Assembly (NCBI GenBank): GCA_005784505.1
Contig: VCAZ01000001.1
Coordinates: forward strand, 2,972,597-3,036,596
From: Bagarius yarrelli
Lineage: Eukaryota > Chordata > Actinopteri > Siluriformes > Sisoridae
Direction of reading: 5' to 3'
DNA: 64,000 bases
A program made the translations under genes and the position numbers. Shown one piece after another: positions 36,052-47,545 of the stretch. The first letter of the stretch is position 1, and the number at the start of each line of letters is the position of its first letter. Below the pieces are notes generated by a model. The model was given only the letters and a program-made list of their open reading frames with translations, did not search any database and was not told the DNA's origin.

Positions 36052-37900
36052 AGCAAATTTTGTAAAACTTGCCCACAATCTACTGTTTTTTTGTATAAAC
36101 TCCTACCTTTTCTCATAAGTGAAGTCTTCTTCTGCACAAGCACTGATTAACAGTCTTGCACTACAGCGCCACACTGGTTAAACCTCGCTATTGCAGGCCC
36201 TTGCATTATGACATATAAGAGTGAAGACTATTCCACGCCAAACAAAAGTGCCGACTATTTTTCATTCTCAACAACGTTGATTAATTTTTTTCAGCCCTGG
36301 CACTAAGAAAGAGCAGCTTCAGAGTTGGAACTAAACTTGTATGCATCTCATGTCTGTTTAATCTAGCTTATAAAAGAAGCCATAGCATTACCTGAAACCA
36401 TACACACTATTATCTAAGCTTTACATGCCATGCCGGGTGCCATGTTTTTCGAGCGGTATCTTTATATCCAATATAAATTCCAAGGTGCATGGTTTCCTTA
36501 AGGAGAAAAAGAAAGGGAGAAAGAGAGTGTTTAGTCTGGCATGGCAGTAGACGTGGGTTAATTCACTGTAGCCTTTTTCTCCCTCTGTTGGCGAGCTAGC
36601 AAAGCCACATCAGCACTTTCAATATGACTCCTAGGAAATGCCTGCTGCACTATAATAACCAGGCGCTTGGCAGGAAAAGAAGAGAGCAGATCTGTCGTCA
36701 TTAGGAACAGGAACACCGAGCAAAGAACAGGTGCCCTGCAACGTGTTTACCACACTGTTCCATAATTAGCTCCGTAAAACTGAGAAAAACACAGCTCTTC
36801 AGCACATCAGGTCCTGGCAACGCCTTCGCCAATCTCTGCTTTTTGTTTTGGGTCTGCGGCGACCTTTTCGTGGTAGTTAAGACATCCTGACGGCTTCTTT
36901 ATGGCCCTGCTAATGACTTCCGAATGTACTGATATGTACAGATTTGCACCCAACAGCGTGTGAATTTAAAAAGAAGGGAACACTGGATAGTAACATAACT
37001 CAGGACTTCAATCAAGCATTCAATTTTTTCTTCCTCTTTTTTTCTATTTCTCCATTTTTTTTTCTGACGATGTAATGAAAAAGCTTCAACATGGCTTGCT
37101 TAATTAACTTCAGGAACCGTTTTACATGGCCTACCCGGCCTGGTGATTAAAGGAAAAGATGGGATTGCTATAGCCAGGAGTGAATAGGAATAAAGAGCAG
37201 TCTGATTTACAGATCTAGGAAAATTTCAGGAAAATCCCTTCCATCATCCAGCACACTACATCGCTCATGGTGACATTTGGATGCCCTTTACTGGTTCAAG
37301 CCTCCCTCGGCACAGATTCGACCTCGTATTTAAATCGGTACAATGCAAGATTAAACCAGGCCTGAGCGAGTTGTGTGTTTTAGCAAAACACAAACATTTA
37401 TTGACTTAAAAATGCCTTTAATGTTTCACGCTGAATCTTTGTAACCTTTAAAAAAGGTGCACCAACTGTGAAACACACATTCACACATTTGTTTACTTGC
37501 TTTGGAGGGTTCTAGCATGCACACTCTGATAATGAATCATGCATTGCATCAGCTTTCTATTGCTCCAGAGTCCAAAACACAAGAAAAGACAGTCTAGGCC
37601 ATCAATAATTCATCTGTAATTCATAGTAAGTATAGAAAGCCTCAGATACCCATGCAGATTTACTGCGTTTGGGCTTACAACACAAATCTGAAAGAACCAT
37701 GTGTGTTGGCGTTAACATTGACACGGCTCTAACGTAAAAAAAAAAAACAGCCTTCTAATGAGGTGTTTAGATGGTTAAAAAGCAGAAAGTTAATTGCAAA
37801 GAGTAGCATATTAACATGTTATTTCATTTCCATTCGCATCATTTAGCAGATCTTGGGTGTCGTATAAGAGTAAGAAATACATTTTAATGTTTTTTTTTTT
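34000..37900. other. intron sequence with few repeats
   Basis: Mostly single-copy AT-rich sequence with an A32 run and a GC-balanced complex stretch at 36560-36960. No coding exon recognised. Confidence 0.5.
36017..36048. repeat. A32 homopolymer
   Basis: Thirty-two consecutive A residues. The length in the assembly may be unreliable. Confidence 0.9.
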
Positions 37901-37929
37901 TTTACATCAACGCATTAGAGAGTTTGTTT

Positions 37930-38050
37930 ATATTTACAGTTAGAGCATTTGGCAGATGCCCTCATCCAGAGCCACTTACATCTGCGCAGTTGGAGCTGTA
38001 GCTTGGAGGTGCTGGGAATTGAACCCACAATCATTACTTTCATCCATAAT
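37930..38050 (-). mobile_element. SINE family A, partial
   Basis: Inverse tail GAGCATTTGGCAGATGCCCT and CATCCAGAGCCACTTACATC, then directly GGTGCTGGGAATTGAACCCA. The middle CCCTGAGCAAGG block is deleted. Confidence 0.65.
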
Positions 38051-38991
38051 TCCATTACAGCAGATGCAGACACACAGGGATGGAGTTTAACAGGCTACTT
38101 TTTTTTCGCTGCGAGTCTCTCTATCGTGTACAACGTCCAATTATGTAGTCCAGGGATGCCCCTGATGTAGTCGAATTTACAGCATCAGAACAGCAAAACA
38201 AGCCAGTCGACTCCTAAAACAAATCTTCGATACATAAAAGCTGGTTTATGTTTTTTGTTTTTACTTGTTGAAGCGTATTGCTGTGTTAATAACATGCTTT
38301 TACTCATGAAACCAAAGAGTAAACTTTTTTTACAAAAGCCCCTCCCCTGTTCACACTCTCGCGAGAGACGTTAGTGTTTGCCGACGCTGCCTGATTTCCG
38401 TAACCTTTCACCCAACCCAAGCTGCCACTCACGCACAGCATCTGGAAAGGACTTAGAGCTCCCACGGGACTGAGGACCATATAATTCAGCGTGCAAGCTT
38501 CATTCAGCCCCTCCCCAAACTACTGCCAGCCTTTCAAAAGCCCTGCCTGGTATTTAAATGTGTAAGAGTTGAGCTAGAGGTACAAATTTTAAAAATGCCC
38601 TATTCTGGGATCCATATTAACGAATGAATGAAACCTTACACCTTTTATCAACTTAGGCAACAAAATGCTGTTAATAAATATTGGCAAAACAATGGGTTTC
38701 CCTAAATAGACTTAACATTTACAATAACAGCCCCCAGACAAAATTTATGACCATATTGTAGTTCCTGAAACCAAGGAGACCCTGAGATTCAACCCTGCTC
38801 ACTTCCTGGATTCGAATCTGACCAGATCTGTCACAGCAGCAAATCACACGCTCACTTGTACCAGATCACCTTCAACATTTAGCAAATGAGCTAAAAAAAA
38901 GCTAACAAAAAAAAAAAACAATGCTAAATTGCTTTTTAGAACCAGACTTTTATGCTAACTTCTGGGTTTGGACGTTTACTTTAAATGCACA

Positions 38992-39452
38992 TCAGGGCTG
39001 CACGATATTCGGAAAAAAGTGACATTTTGTTTTTCTGCAATATTTATTTAGTGCAATATGAAAACATTCCAATTAAATAGCTCTGTTTGGACAGAGATCA
39101 GTTTTTAGAATGATTGCGGTGATTTTATAAGCGATTGGCATTTGCGTAAAACAAATTATAACCATAAATAAGTACAATAGAAGAAAAATGTAAATGATTC
39201 CGCTGCAGAAATCAAATAAATAAATGTAAAATCACACCGTATAGGCTTCGGTACTATATGTACTTGTATAAATTAACTAAAATTGAACTTTGTTAAAGCT
39301 ACAAAAGTGATTGTTTCCTGTGGCTGAATGCTTTAACCTTTCACAAATCACATGCTTCTTGAACTGTGATGCAATCAAATTCTGTAATGTGACTATTGCA
39401 GATGCACACATTGCGGTTTCGATGCGGAACGATATGTCGTTCGTCCCTAATA
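38992..39452. mobile_element. hAT-like MITE candidate
   Basis: Starts near AGGGCTGCACGATATTCGG and ends near AACGATATGTCGTTCGTCCC, an inverted AGGGnnG…CGATAT theme about 460 bp apart. Such 'gggctgcacgat' ends are common in fish hAT MITEs. Target duplications were not resolved. Confidence 0.4.
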
Positions 39453-39499
39453 CACATCCCTCTGATTTTTAACAGCGATATTTACAGTATAGTTTCTTT

Positions 39500-39852
39500 C
39501 TACATTACCAGCATTTGTCAAACATCCAGAGTGACTGACATTTACTTCATTTCCTCCTCCATCATTTGGCAGACACCCTTATCCAAAGCGATTTTATACA
39601 ACTGAGCAATTGGAGGTTGCTCAGGGGCCCACAGGGGTGGCTTGATGCTGCTGAGATTCAAACCCCGGTCTTTCTAGTGCTGGGAATTAAACCCTGGTCT
39701 TTCTGGTAGCAGTCCAACATCTTAACCACTAGTGCACTTCATTATACAACTGAGCAATTAGGGCCCAGCAGTGGTAACTTGGTGGTACTGGGAAACAAAA
39801 CCCAGATCTTCTGGTTAGAAGTACAACACGTTTATCAGTGAGCTACAGGTAG
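39500..39852 (-). mobile_element. SINE family A, two or more rearranged copies
   Basis: Inverse tail motifs occur twice (near 39508 and 39562), TACAACTGAGCAATT twice (39597 and 39745), and head motifs twice (CAACATCTTAACCACTAG near 39714, then TTATCAGTGAGCTAC near 39832). This points to SINE copies inserted in, or duplicated within, one another. Confidence 0.65.
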
Positions 39853-40037
39853 CAGGTCAGGTAAGAAAAACTTTAGAAGAAATCAGAACCAAAAGAGAGT
39901 CCATCAACTTCTGTCTGATACCCAAATATTAGCATATTTTATACAGTAAATCCTAAATCTTGTCTACACCTGTAGATCCTGCAGTTCATGTTGCAATAAA
40001 AGACTGGGACTTTTTAATCATTCTGATTCCCATCCTT

Positions 40038-40068
<31 letters not shown>

Positions 40069-40507
40069 TTCCCCGAGTGCTTTGTTCGGTTCTGCAGGAG
40101 TGATTAAACAAGTACCGCACACAACATCAAAACACAAAGACAAACAAAGCAAGACAGACATATGAGCAGCTGGTCCCACATTGCTAAATATAGACTGATT
40201 TATATAAGCTGATGTCTCTTATTAATCGAAGTAACAGTGCCTCAGTTCGGAAATATGGTACCCAAAACACAACTCAACTTCTCAACGGGGACCAAAATCC
40301 ATCCAAAGAGAAGAAAAAAATTAAAGTGAATGAAATCCATCGGAGTTCAACACCGTTGGGAACTTTATTTCTCTGATGCAACAAACAGCAAGAATTCTCC
40401 ATTTTTTTCTCTATTTAATGGTATGGTTTGTTCTTATTCTGAGCCAACTTCTTTTGTAGCAGTGCAATACAACTGTAACATTTATTCAATCTCTATCTCT
40501 ATACAGT

Positions 40508-40871
40508 AGGGCTGTGAGAAAATATTGATAAAGCTAACTATCACGATATTTTTTATTCATAATACTGTATCGATATTCTAACCTCGAGTATCGATATGTA
40601 TTTAAATTACATTTTAAACTGATTTACATTTATATTTATTTAAAAGCATCAGTGTGTGTGAAAGACTTTCTCCTCCAATCCTGTAGTTGACACACACGGC
40701 TGTTGTCTCAGAAGTAAACAATGGAAAAAATATGGGCACCTCCTGATTTGTATGTGTTTGTATGTATTTGTATGTGTATTTTTAGCTATTGCAAAATGTA
40801 TTGTATTGTAGTCACGATACTCATGTATCGTGATATGTATCGTATCGTGATGCCTTCGCCGATACACAGAC
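40508..40871 (-). mobile_element. CGATA-type MITE, copy 3 (inverted)
   Basis: Begins AGGGCTGTGAGAAAATATTG and ends in a run of ATCGTGATATG motifs. The reverse complement contains the CCATTGTTTACTTCTGAGAC block homologous to the other copies. The short open frames here are by-products. Confidence 0.55.
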
Positions 40872-42304
40872 CTGGTATATACAACCCTGATAGTATGGCA
40901 GGTGTGTGTTTGTGTGTGCACAGCTAAAAGAATGAATAAGAGATGGACAGAATGTGGTCCTGAATTACAAATGAATGCCCTGTTTTAAACCAAATCGAAC
41001 AAAGTGACATGACAGTCTTGACTCTCATCTTTTACTGACTTCCAAATATATCATACTTGTAATATACAGCGTATTTATATTTATTTAAACTGTGTCGGGT
41101 GATTAAGTCTTCTAAAAAACATTTTTGCTAGAAAACATATCTTTAAAACAGAAAGAAAAGCATAGACACGTGTTTTGCTAAGCAAAATAGTAACCACTTT
41201 ATCCTGGTCCGGGTTACGGCGTCTAACAACTAATATGCACGACTTATCATTCAATCAGCAAATGATTTTCAGGCTCACAAATAAACCTTATATAATTTTA
41301 TAAACATCTTATAAAATATATTTTATCTTATAAAACTACTTTGTTTAAATTAAGCGGGTTTTTTTTTCATTTAGTTAAAAAAACGAAATCATTTGCATGC
41401 ACATGTACAAACCTTTACACACACACACACACACACAGGTATTAGTGGGTGTTTAAAGTATCAGCCTTTTTTCTGCTGACTGCATTTGGTTTTGGGAGTG
41501 AATCTAAAATTAAATGTGACCTGCAGTATATGTAAAACAGTTACACTCGGAAACTCTGATCGAAATGTTGTGAGCTAAATTATTTAACAGGGAGGTACTG
41601 AGGAATAATAGTTTTAGTGGAACTAAGTAGAAAAAAATGGCATAATCATACTTAAACACCAATAATTCATTTATAATCCTTTATTTCCTCTATTTACCCT
41701 TAACTTTCACTGATTGGATGACTGCGTGCCTTTTTTTAAAGTTGACCTATATAACAGTATTAAAAAAGCTCCAGCAAAAGTAGTTTTCTTATACAAAACT
41801 AAAATATATAAATAATTTACTAGACCATGTCTTGTTCTTATTTCAGAACATACTTTATTTCATTAAATTTTGAGTCTATTTTTAATGCCGCTAAATTAAC
41901 CAAACCATTTATATGGCACATAAATACACCGTGATGTTGACAAGAGGACATGGTTCATTATAAAGGGTGCAAAAAATAGATTAAACATTCAAATTTAGGG
42001 ACTAAAAGATTATCGGTGCTTAGTATGATTAAGTATAAGGACATTTTTACTATATAAAATAGTTTATAGCTTTTTTTTTACATTTATATCGAATAACTTT
42101 TAGAAAAGTCATGCAAACATTTTTCTAGCATCAGTGTCACAAAGCAACTTTACACTAATTCCAGATGTCAATTTTACATTTAATAAATTCAGCTGTAATT
42201 TTAAAGCTAGAGGCAAAGACAAACTTTGGGATGTTTTAAGGAACAGACCTAAAGGAACAAGACTTTGTAGATGGTTAACAATTTAATATAAAATAAAATA
42301 TATA

Positions 42305-42566
42305 TTCAACTTCATTGTCACTGTGTAAGGTATGTGTACAGAGCCAACGAAATGCAGTGTTTTCCGCATATCCCATCTTAGTAAGTTGGGGGTCAGAGCG
42401 CAGGGTCAGCTATGATACAGTGCCCCTGGAGCAGAAAGGGTTAAGGGTCTTGCTCAAGGACCCAACAGTGGCTGGCTTGCTGGTGGTGGGGCTTGAACCC
42501 AGGTGTTTCTGGTCTTCAGATCAGCAACTCAGCACTTTAAGCCACCATTTGAGCCACCACTGCCCC
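42305..42566 (-). mobile_element. tRNA-derived SINE, family B (full length)
   Basis: On the minus strand it runs from GGGGCAGTGGTGGCTCAAAT to a tail with ACTGCATTTCGTTGGCTCTG and GTGACAATGAAGTTGAATAT, and ends in A-rich sequence. The longer open frame here is a by-product. Confidence 0.75.
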
Positions 42567-42594
42567 ATAGGGGTTATATACAATAAATGTATTA

Positions 42595-43165
42595 TTATTA
42601 TTAGGTTCCAAAACCCATCGCGGAACGGGAGGAATCGCAAATGTTTGGTACGCATCATTGAAAATGCTAATAAATGAGTTTAAACCCTAAATATGACCCA
42701 AACCACGCTCCCAAAGCATTTTAATTTCATTTCAAAGTTAGCTTAATACATTAGCATTGAAAAGAGTTATCACACTTATACGGAATGCGAGCATGTTGAA
42801 CTGAGATGCGGAAAGATGAACCGCAGCTTCACTCATACACTAGTGACATCCACTAAAGCATCCGAGCTAAAAGCCAATCAGCAACGAGGAAAGCTGGTAC
42901 CCTGCTGTGTGATTGGATACTTCCAACCAATAGCGTGCCGTCATGTAACTGATTTCTTGTATGTCTTTAACTTTTTCCCCCCAAAAAACACTAGAATTTT
43001 CATTAACAAAATTTTTTTTACTTAAAACCATGAAAATTTATATAAATTACTTTAAAAATTAAACATAAACACTTTTGCAGGGTTTTTTGAGGATTTTACA
43101 AATTTCGCAGATCTGTGAAAAAAAAATCTTGGATGCAAATTATTTAGGTTCCAATGAAAGCTCCA
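42595..43165. mobile_element. possible inverted-repeat element
   Basis: TTATTATTAGGTTCCAAAAC at the left and AATTATTTAGGTTCCAATG at the right are similar boundary sequences. Between them lie CCAATCAG and CCAATAG motifs of a kind I associate with a fish interspersed repeat. Structure is unclear. Confidence 0.3.
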
Positions 43166-43836
43166 TTATAGAACTCCATTATTATTATTATTAGTAACTG
43201 TAAAATATGAACATTGTAGTCATTTTCTAAAGTATGTAAAAGTAGATGCTATGTTTATGTTGCATTAATTATGTCATCGGTCATACACACCACATTTCCA
43301 CAGCCAATTTGTAACTTTTGCTTAACATGATCCTATGATGGTTACTGACTTTTCAGACGGTTTGTAAAAGACTGGGGTGCCCCTTAAGTCCATTAGTCTT
43401 ATTAATACTTATACAGCATTCCCATGTATTGAACCTCCAGAATCTGTAACTAAAGTCTTATAAACAAAATACAAAAACCATAACTGGAAGATAATGACTG
43501 AATCCATTCTAGCTTAAAAAAAAATAAAATAATAAGTCACAACAATACACCAGACACACTACCCAGGGTGGTAGTGTGCACTTTTAGAATGTAGCCATAG
43601 TAACACTCTTTAGTCAAAAACAACTTCCTTCCTGTGTTGTAAATATGGTTGAGCCGATAAAAGCTCTCTCTGCTGACTCGCCTTTTCTCTCCATCTTTCC
43701 CTCTCTCTCTCTCTCTCTTTTCTTCAGTGCCCTTCCCCCTCCTCCTCCAAAAACAGCATCAAAGCCATCAAAATGGTAATGCTGTGTATGAATGAGACCC
43801 CCATCCCCCCACACCGCCAAACTCTCTGCTGCAGAC

Positions 43837-43858
43837 TTTTTTTTTTTTTTTTTTTTTT
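43837..43858. repeat. T-rich homopolymer run
   Basis: About 21 consecutive T residues downstream of a pyrimidine-rich tract (43690-43750). Confidence 0.85.
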
Positions 43859-43997
43859 GCTCCATGTTAGGAAGAAAACCAACACCGCCACCTCCCCCCT
43901 TTTCTCTTACAAAATGGAAGCTTCCACTATCAAACTAAAACGCTGGAGAAGAACAGTACCACCAAAAACACCACATACCTCAATAAACAATAAACAC

Positions 43998-44037
43998 ACA
44001 TTAAATCCCAGGGTTTATTATTATTATTATTATTATC
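43998..44037. repeat. (TTA)n microsatellite
   Basis: About seven TTA units near 44016-44036, read as poly-tyrosine in a spurious frame. Confidence 0.8.
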
Positions 44038-45230
44038 AATAATGTTTTAAGTTTGGTGTATCAAACACGATTAAATTACACAGGACGGAAGGGGGGGGGC
44101 GAGGCGCTGTTCTAAGTGCTGAAAAACTGCATTCCGGAGGAAACGCGACTGATTAAACTTAGTGGTTTAAAAAAATCGCTTTACACAACTACACACATTA
44201 TTAAACGAGTGCGATTCGAGGTTGGTGGTTAACTTTATCTGATGGTTTGGATGGGAAAAGGTTAACTTTAGAAACGCGGATGGAAGGAAGGAAGGAAGGA
44301 CAGTGACTCGTGCTGAAGCGCGATTATGGCATCTGTTCGTGGTGCTGAAACAGAGCGCCTGCTTTCAGGCACGAACAGCTCCATTAGTCTAACCATCAAA
44401 CAACCATTTCGAAATAAAATAAATAAATAAAAAAGACGTGTAGAAAATAAAGTTTTGGTTGATGTTATAAGTAACTGCACTGATTGTAAAAAAAAAAAAA
44501 ATAAATAAATAAAAGTGAAAGTCGAGCTCAAGCGCGAATCAAACGCTACCACGTAGTCATGTGACCAAAAGAGGAGAAGCTCAAGAGCGACGATAAAAGT
44601 GTCCAATAAGTATATTAAGCATGTATAAACTTCATATATGAGATATTTTAATAATCAGGATCAAATAGTTAAATGGCAAATAGTTAAAAAAGCAAGAATT
44701 TAAACAAACTACTAAGCTTTTCTCCAGAAACGAGAAACATGTCGACCTGCTCAAAATGGACGCTAAAATTCACAGTTCACGTACTTAAAGTAGCCCATAC
44801 ACATTTCCTCCACATGCTGTTCTTCTTTCCCGAATGAACACCACGGTTTTATTTCATGTGGAATGAATAAGCAGCCATGTTTGAGTTTTGGTAGCGACAT
44901 GAAAAATTGAAGAAGAAGAAGAAGAAAAAAACTCTGGAGGAGGAGATATGAATTGTTCTTACTTGTTTTTCGTTTAGGGCTGTTACTCTGCTTTGTCTTT
45001 CGTGTAGTTGTTTCTTAAGATTCCCGTCCTACAATTAAACAGAATGATTAATGATAATAATAATAATAATAAACGATTAGTGGAAGAAAAAGTTAAGACT
45101 GATATTTAGTGTGACATTTTTCAGCAAAGTCACACTAAGGACGAAGGAGGAAAAAACCCGTATGTAGCTAAAAGACGTAAAAGTCAAAGGCGAACGCAAA
45201 CAAAGCGAGATTTTAACTGCGATAAAGTTT

Positions 45231-45284
45231 CACACACACACACACACCACTGTCTGCTTCGTACACACACACACACACACACAC
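45231..45284. repeat. two (CA)n arrays
   Basis: CA runs at about 45232-45246 and 45264-45283, just downstream of the phf21b microexon donor. Confidence 0.9.
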
Positions 45285-45311
45285 TGTGCGGATATGAAGG
45301 TTAAGATTTAC

Positions 45312-45344
45312 CTGCAGTTCTCGCTTCATCTGTGCAACTAGTTT
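45312..45344 (-). CDS. phf21b: phf21b in-frame 33-nt microexon
   Basis: On the minus strand a pyrimidine-rich acceptor (CCCCCTTCTGTTTTAG, ending at 45345) is followed by 33 nt encoding KLVAQMKRELQ and then the donor GTAAAT (45311-45306). Both ends are phase 0, so the exon can be included or skipped without breaking the frame. It continues directly from the first coding exon (…CHE|KLVAQMK…), matching the PHF21A stretch HQ-KLVAQMKQDPQ. This is part of the predicted N-terminal helical segment. The human PHF21B reference, as I recall it, goes straight from …RHQ to NGDLKKQ and lacks these 11 residues. The exon is therefore either alternative or lost in mammals. Splicing is predicted from sequence only. 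Confidence 0.85.
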
Positions 45345-45443
45345 CTAAAACAGAAGGGGGAAAAAACGAAAGGTGGTCCGAACCGAAAAAAGTGTGCTGA
45401 AGTTCCAGTGTGTCACTGGGAGGAACAAAGCCGTTAGCCGCGG

Positions 45444-45448
<5 letters not shown>

Positions 45449-45478
<30 letters not shown>
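45449..45478. repeat. (CA)15 microsatellite
   Basis: CA array within phf21b intron 1. Confidence 0.95.
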
Positions 45479-45480
<2 letters not shown>

Positions 45481-45774
45481 ACTCTCATAAATATTCAAGT
45501 CTCGTTCTGATCTGGCTACACCAAAACCGCGTTATTAGACTAAACAGACAGCATCAACAAAACCGCTGTTGCTTTAATAAAGAAAAAAACATGAAGTGTG
45601 TGTGTGTTTCTATAAAAAAAAAGTACATTAACAACCTTAAGTCAAACTGGCGGCGTTACAAAGTATCATTTTATACAGCGCCACTTGGATACTTTGTTTC
45701 ACAAAATGTAACCATCAATTCATCTGAACCCTCGATGAGAAAAAGCAGTAAGAAGGGTGGAATAACTAGCACTA

Positions 45775-45792
45775 TACACACACACTCAACAC

Positions 45793-45823
<31 letters not shown>
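45775..45823. repeat. (CA)n microsatellite, imperfect
   Basis: CA/CT-interrupted array ending about 18 bp from the donor of the first coding exon. Confidence 0.9.
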
Positions 45824-45840
45824 GTGCGATGTTTCAGTAC

Positions 45841-45894
45841 CTCATGACATTGGATTTCTACTTTCAACGCCTCTTGAAGGCCTTGTAGTTCCAT
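45841..45894 (-). CDS. phf21b: phf21b first coding exon (partial gene)
   Basis: PHF21 proteins are PHD-finger chromatin proteins; the paralogue PHF21A (BHC80) is a subunit of the LSD1-CoREST complex and reads unmodified H3K4, so a nuclear repressor role is expected. Read on the minus strand, the exon starts at an ATG (complement of 45892-45894) in the good context AAAAACATGG and encodes MELQGLQEALKVEIQCHE. This closely matches the PHF21A N-terminus as I recall it (MELQTLQEALKVEIQVHQ). It stops in phase 0 at a GTACTG donor (45840-45835). The PHD finger and AT-hook-like parts are downstream and not in the window. phf21b is preferred over phf21a because nup50 lies next door in divergent orientation, as in human. 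The family call is strong; the paralogue call is inference from synteny. Confidence 0.9.
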
Positions 45895-46130
45895 GTTTTT
45901 GACTTCAGAATCACTTTTCTTCCACTTTCGATGCGTTGAGAAGTTTCGGATCAGCGAGTTGCGGGTTTTGCGGTGTTAATAAAGCCGCATGAACAGTGAG
46001 GAAAGAACAACTCCTCGCGCTGCCAAAAGCAAGTTGTCGCTTCTTTACTGGGCAACAAGACTCATCGCTCACTTCACGCCACTACACAAAGTGCTCCAAA
46101 CCCGCCGCAAACACGCCACCACTCCCACAC
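45895..46130 (-). promoter_or_regulatory. phf21b: phf21b 5'UTR and core promoter region
   Basis: Upstream of the ATG on the minus strand, no convincing splice acceptor is seen, so the 5'UTR probably runs contiguously through this CpG-containing stretch. A TATA-like CTTTTAAATAG at 46158-46148 would place a start near 46120-46130. The region between 45930 and 46300 has more CpG than its surroundings. The start site is inferred, not observed. Confidence 0.5.
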
Positions 46131-46147
46131 AAACACTCCGTCAGTGA

Positions 46148-46158
46148 CTATTTAAAAG
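46148..46158 (-). promoter_or_regulatory. TATA-like box for phf21b
   Basis: CTTTTAAATAG on the minus strand, about 255 bp upstream of the predicted ATG and within the CpG-richer segment. It is a weak match to the TATA consensus, so TATA-less initiation nearby is equally possible. Confidence 0.3.
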
Positions 46159-46355
46159 CGTGTTAGATTTGTTTTGGCGATATATTATTTCTTTCGCTAC
46201 TTTGGGGTTAAAATCGGAGGGACTATATTTTTGTCCGAGTCCGCGGCTGGATTTCACTTTGCCTGAGGAAAAGAAGTTGCGCTTCGGTTGTCAATGCTAA
46301 TTCGGAAGTTCCCGGATGGAGCAGTGAAAGAGGAGCAGAACTCTCCCCCTTCTGT

Positions 46356-46358
<3 letters not shown>

Positions 46359-46400
<42 letters not shown>
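46359..46400. repeat. (CA)21 microsatellite
   Basis: Uninterrupted CA array about 200 bp upstream of the inferred phf21b start. Confidence 0.95.
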
Positions 46401-46402
<2 letters not shown>

Positions 46403-47361
46403 TTTGTCTTACAATCCTTGTACAGACGTTCCATTGCTATAATCTAGTTTATAAATACTATGAATGCTTTGAATCATTTCTTTTTTATTTATTACTTTTA
46501 TATTTTTTAAATAAAAGAACCGGTTTGTGTAAGTTTACTTTGTGAGGACCGTCTACATGTCCCCAAAATAAAAAATAAAAAAAAGTTTTGTCTTTTTTTT
46601 TTGTGGACTTAACCCCCTAACACACAAACATACATTCTTACCATACATAATGTTCAAGTAAATCACAAAATAAATAATTTTACATGTACAACTCTATTAA
46701 TAGTATTTATTTAGTTACATTTTACATTTATAGTGTTATTCTTGAATAAAGGAGTCTCTCGATTGCCATAAATGTAAAGTTTGTCGTCTTTTGCTTTTTA
46801 AGAAGTTGGCTATTTTTATTCCTATTTTAATTTAATCAAACTTTATTTTTTTACATTTATATAGAAAATATAGTCCACCTTGTCATGTGGATTTCGATTT
46901 GGAGTTAGGCCCATCTGCTCAAGCAGCATTATCATTCCACCAGCTAATACTTATCAAGCAAAAGTGGTCTGAGTGAATAAGCCGACATCAGACATCAATA
47001 TGGGCAGTAAGTGACACACAATGGCCTTCAGAGCAGGATTAGGTTTGTGCCTCCTGCCTCCTCCCTCACTACAGCCCACTGTCCTTGGGGCTGTTCATCA
47101 CTTTTGTCCTCAGTGTTCCCCACCTCCAACCTAAATTAACACCACCCCCTCTTTCAATTATTAAGATGCAAATATATGCACCGCAGTGCCATAACTGTTT
47201 AACACTGTTTATACAACCATATGATTCACTAAAACTTTCTCAATTTGTTATTTTTTTCTTGTGTGTTATTACATCTGAATATGTTTTAACAACAAGCTAC
47301 ATGTCTTTTGAATTAAGTTGTAGATCAGTACTGGAAACATATCTGTTTCATAAATTGTGGG

Positions 47362-47545
47362 AAGTGGTGGCTTAGGTGTTAAGATGTTGGACTGATATCA
47401 GAAAGACTGAAATTTGATTCCCAAGACCACCAAGCCACCACTGCGGGCCCCTGAGCAAGGCCTATAATCCCCAAGTTTTATAAATAGGAGATAAATGTAA
47501 GTTACTCTGAATAAGACTGTCTGCCAAATGCTGTAAATGCAATGT
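47362..47545 (+). mobile_element. tRNA-derived SINE, family A
   Basis: GAAGTGGTGGCTTAGGTGTT head, TTTGATTCCC B box, CCCCTGAGCAAGGCCTATAA, and a tail GTAAGTTACTCTGAATAAGA then CTGTCTGCCAAATGCTGTAA. Confidence 0.8.

Larger units (their letters stand above)
1..45311 (-). other. phf21b: presumed phf21b intron 2 (partial, very large)
   Basis: After the microexon donor at 45311 I searched the minus strand for the next exon expected in PHF21 genes (encoding a DLKKQLHE…ALS-KQ-like stretch) and did not find it. The tract has no convincing coding exon on either strand: its open frames are short, lack family resemblance, and often run through microsatellites or repeats. It is therefore read as one intron of more than 45 kb, filled with SINEs, MITEs, microsatellites and single-copy sequence. 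A small or divergent exon could have been missed. Confidence 0.55.
45345..45840 (-). other. phf21b: phf21b intron 1
   Basis: A short intron of about 496 bp between the first coding exon and the microexon, with GT at 45840-45839 and AG at 45346-45345 on the minus strand. It contains CA repeats at 45449-45478 and in 45775-45823. Apart from these repeats I see no other feature in it. Confidence 0.75.

Noticed and set aside
42315..42677. A 120-codon plus-strand frame
   Set aside because: It is antisense to a family B SINE, so it is not a gene.
44268..44606. Minus-strand frame considered as a missing phf21b exon (…MELFVPESRRSVSAPRTDA…)
   Set aside because: It has an AG before it, but the peptide does not resemble any PHF21 segment and the frame runs through AT repeats.
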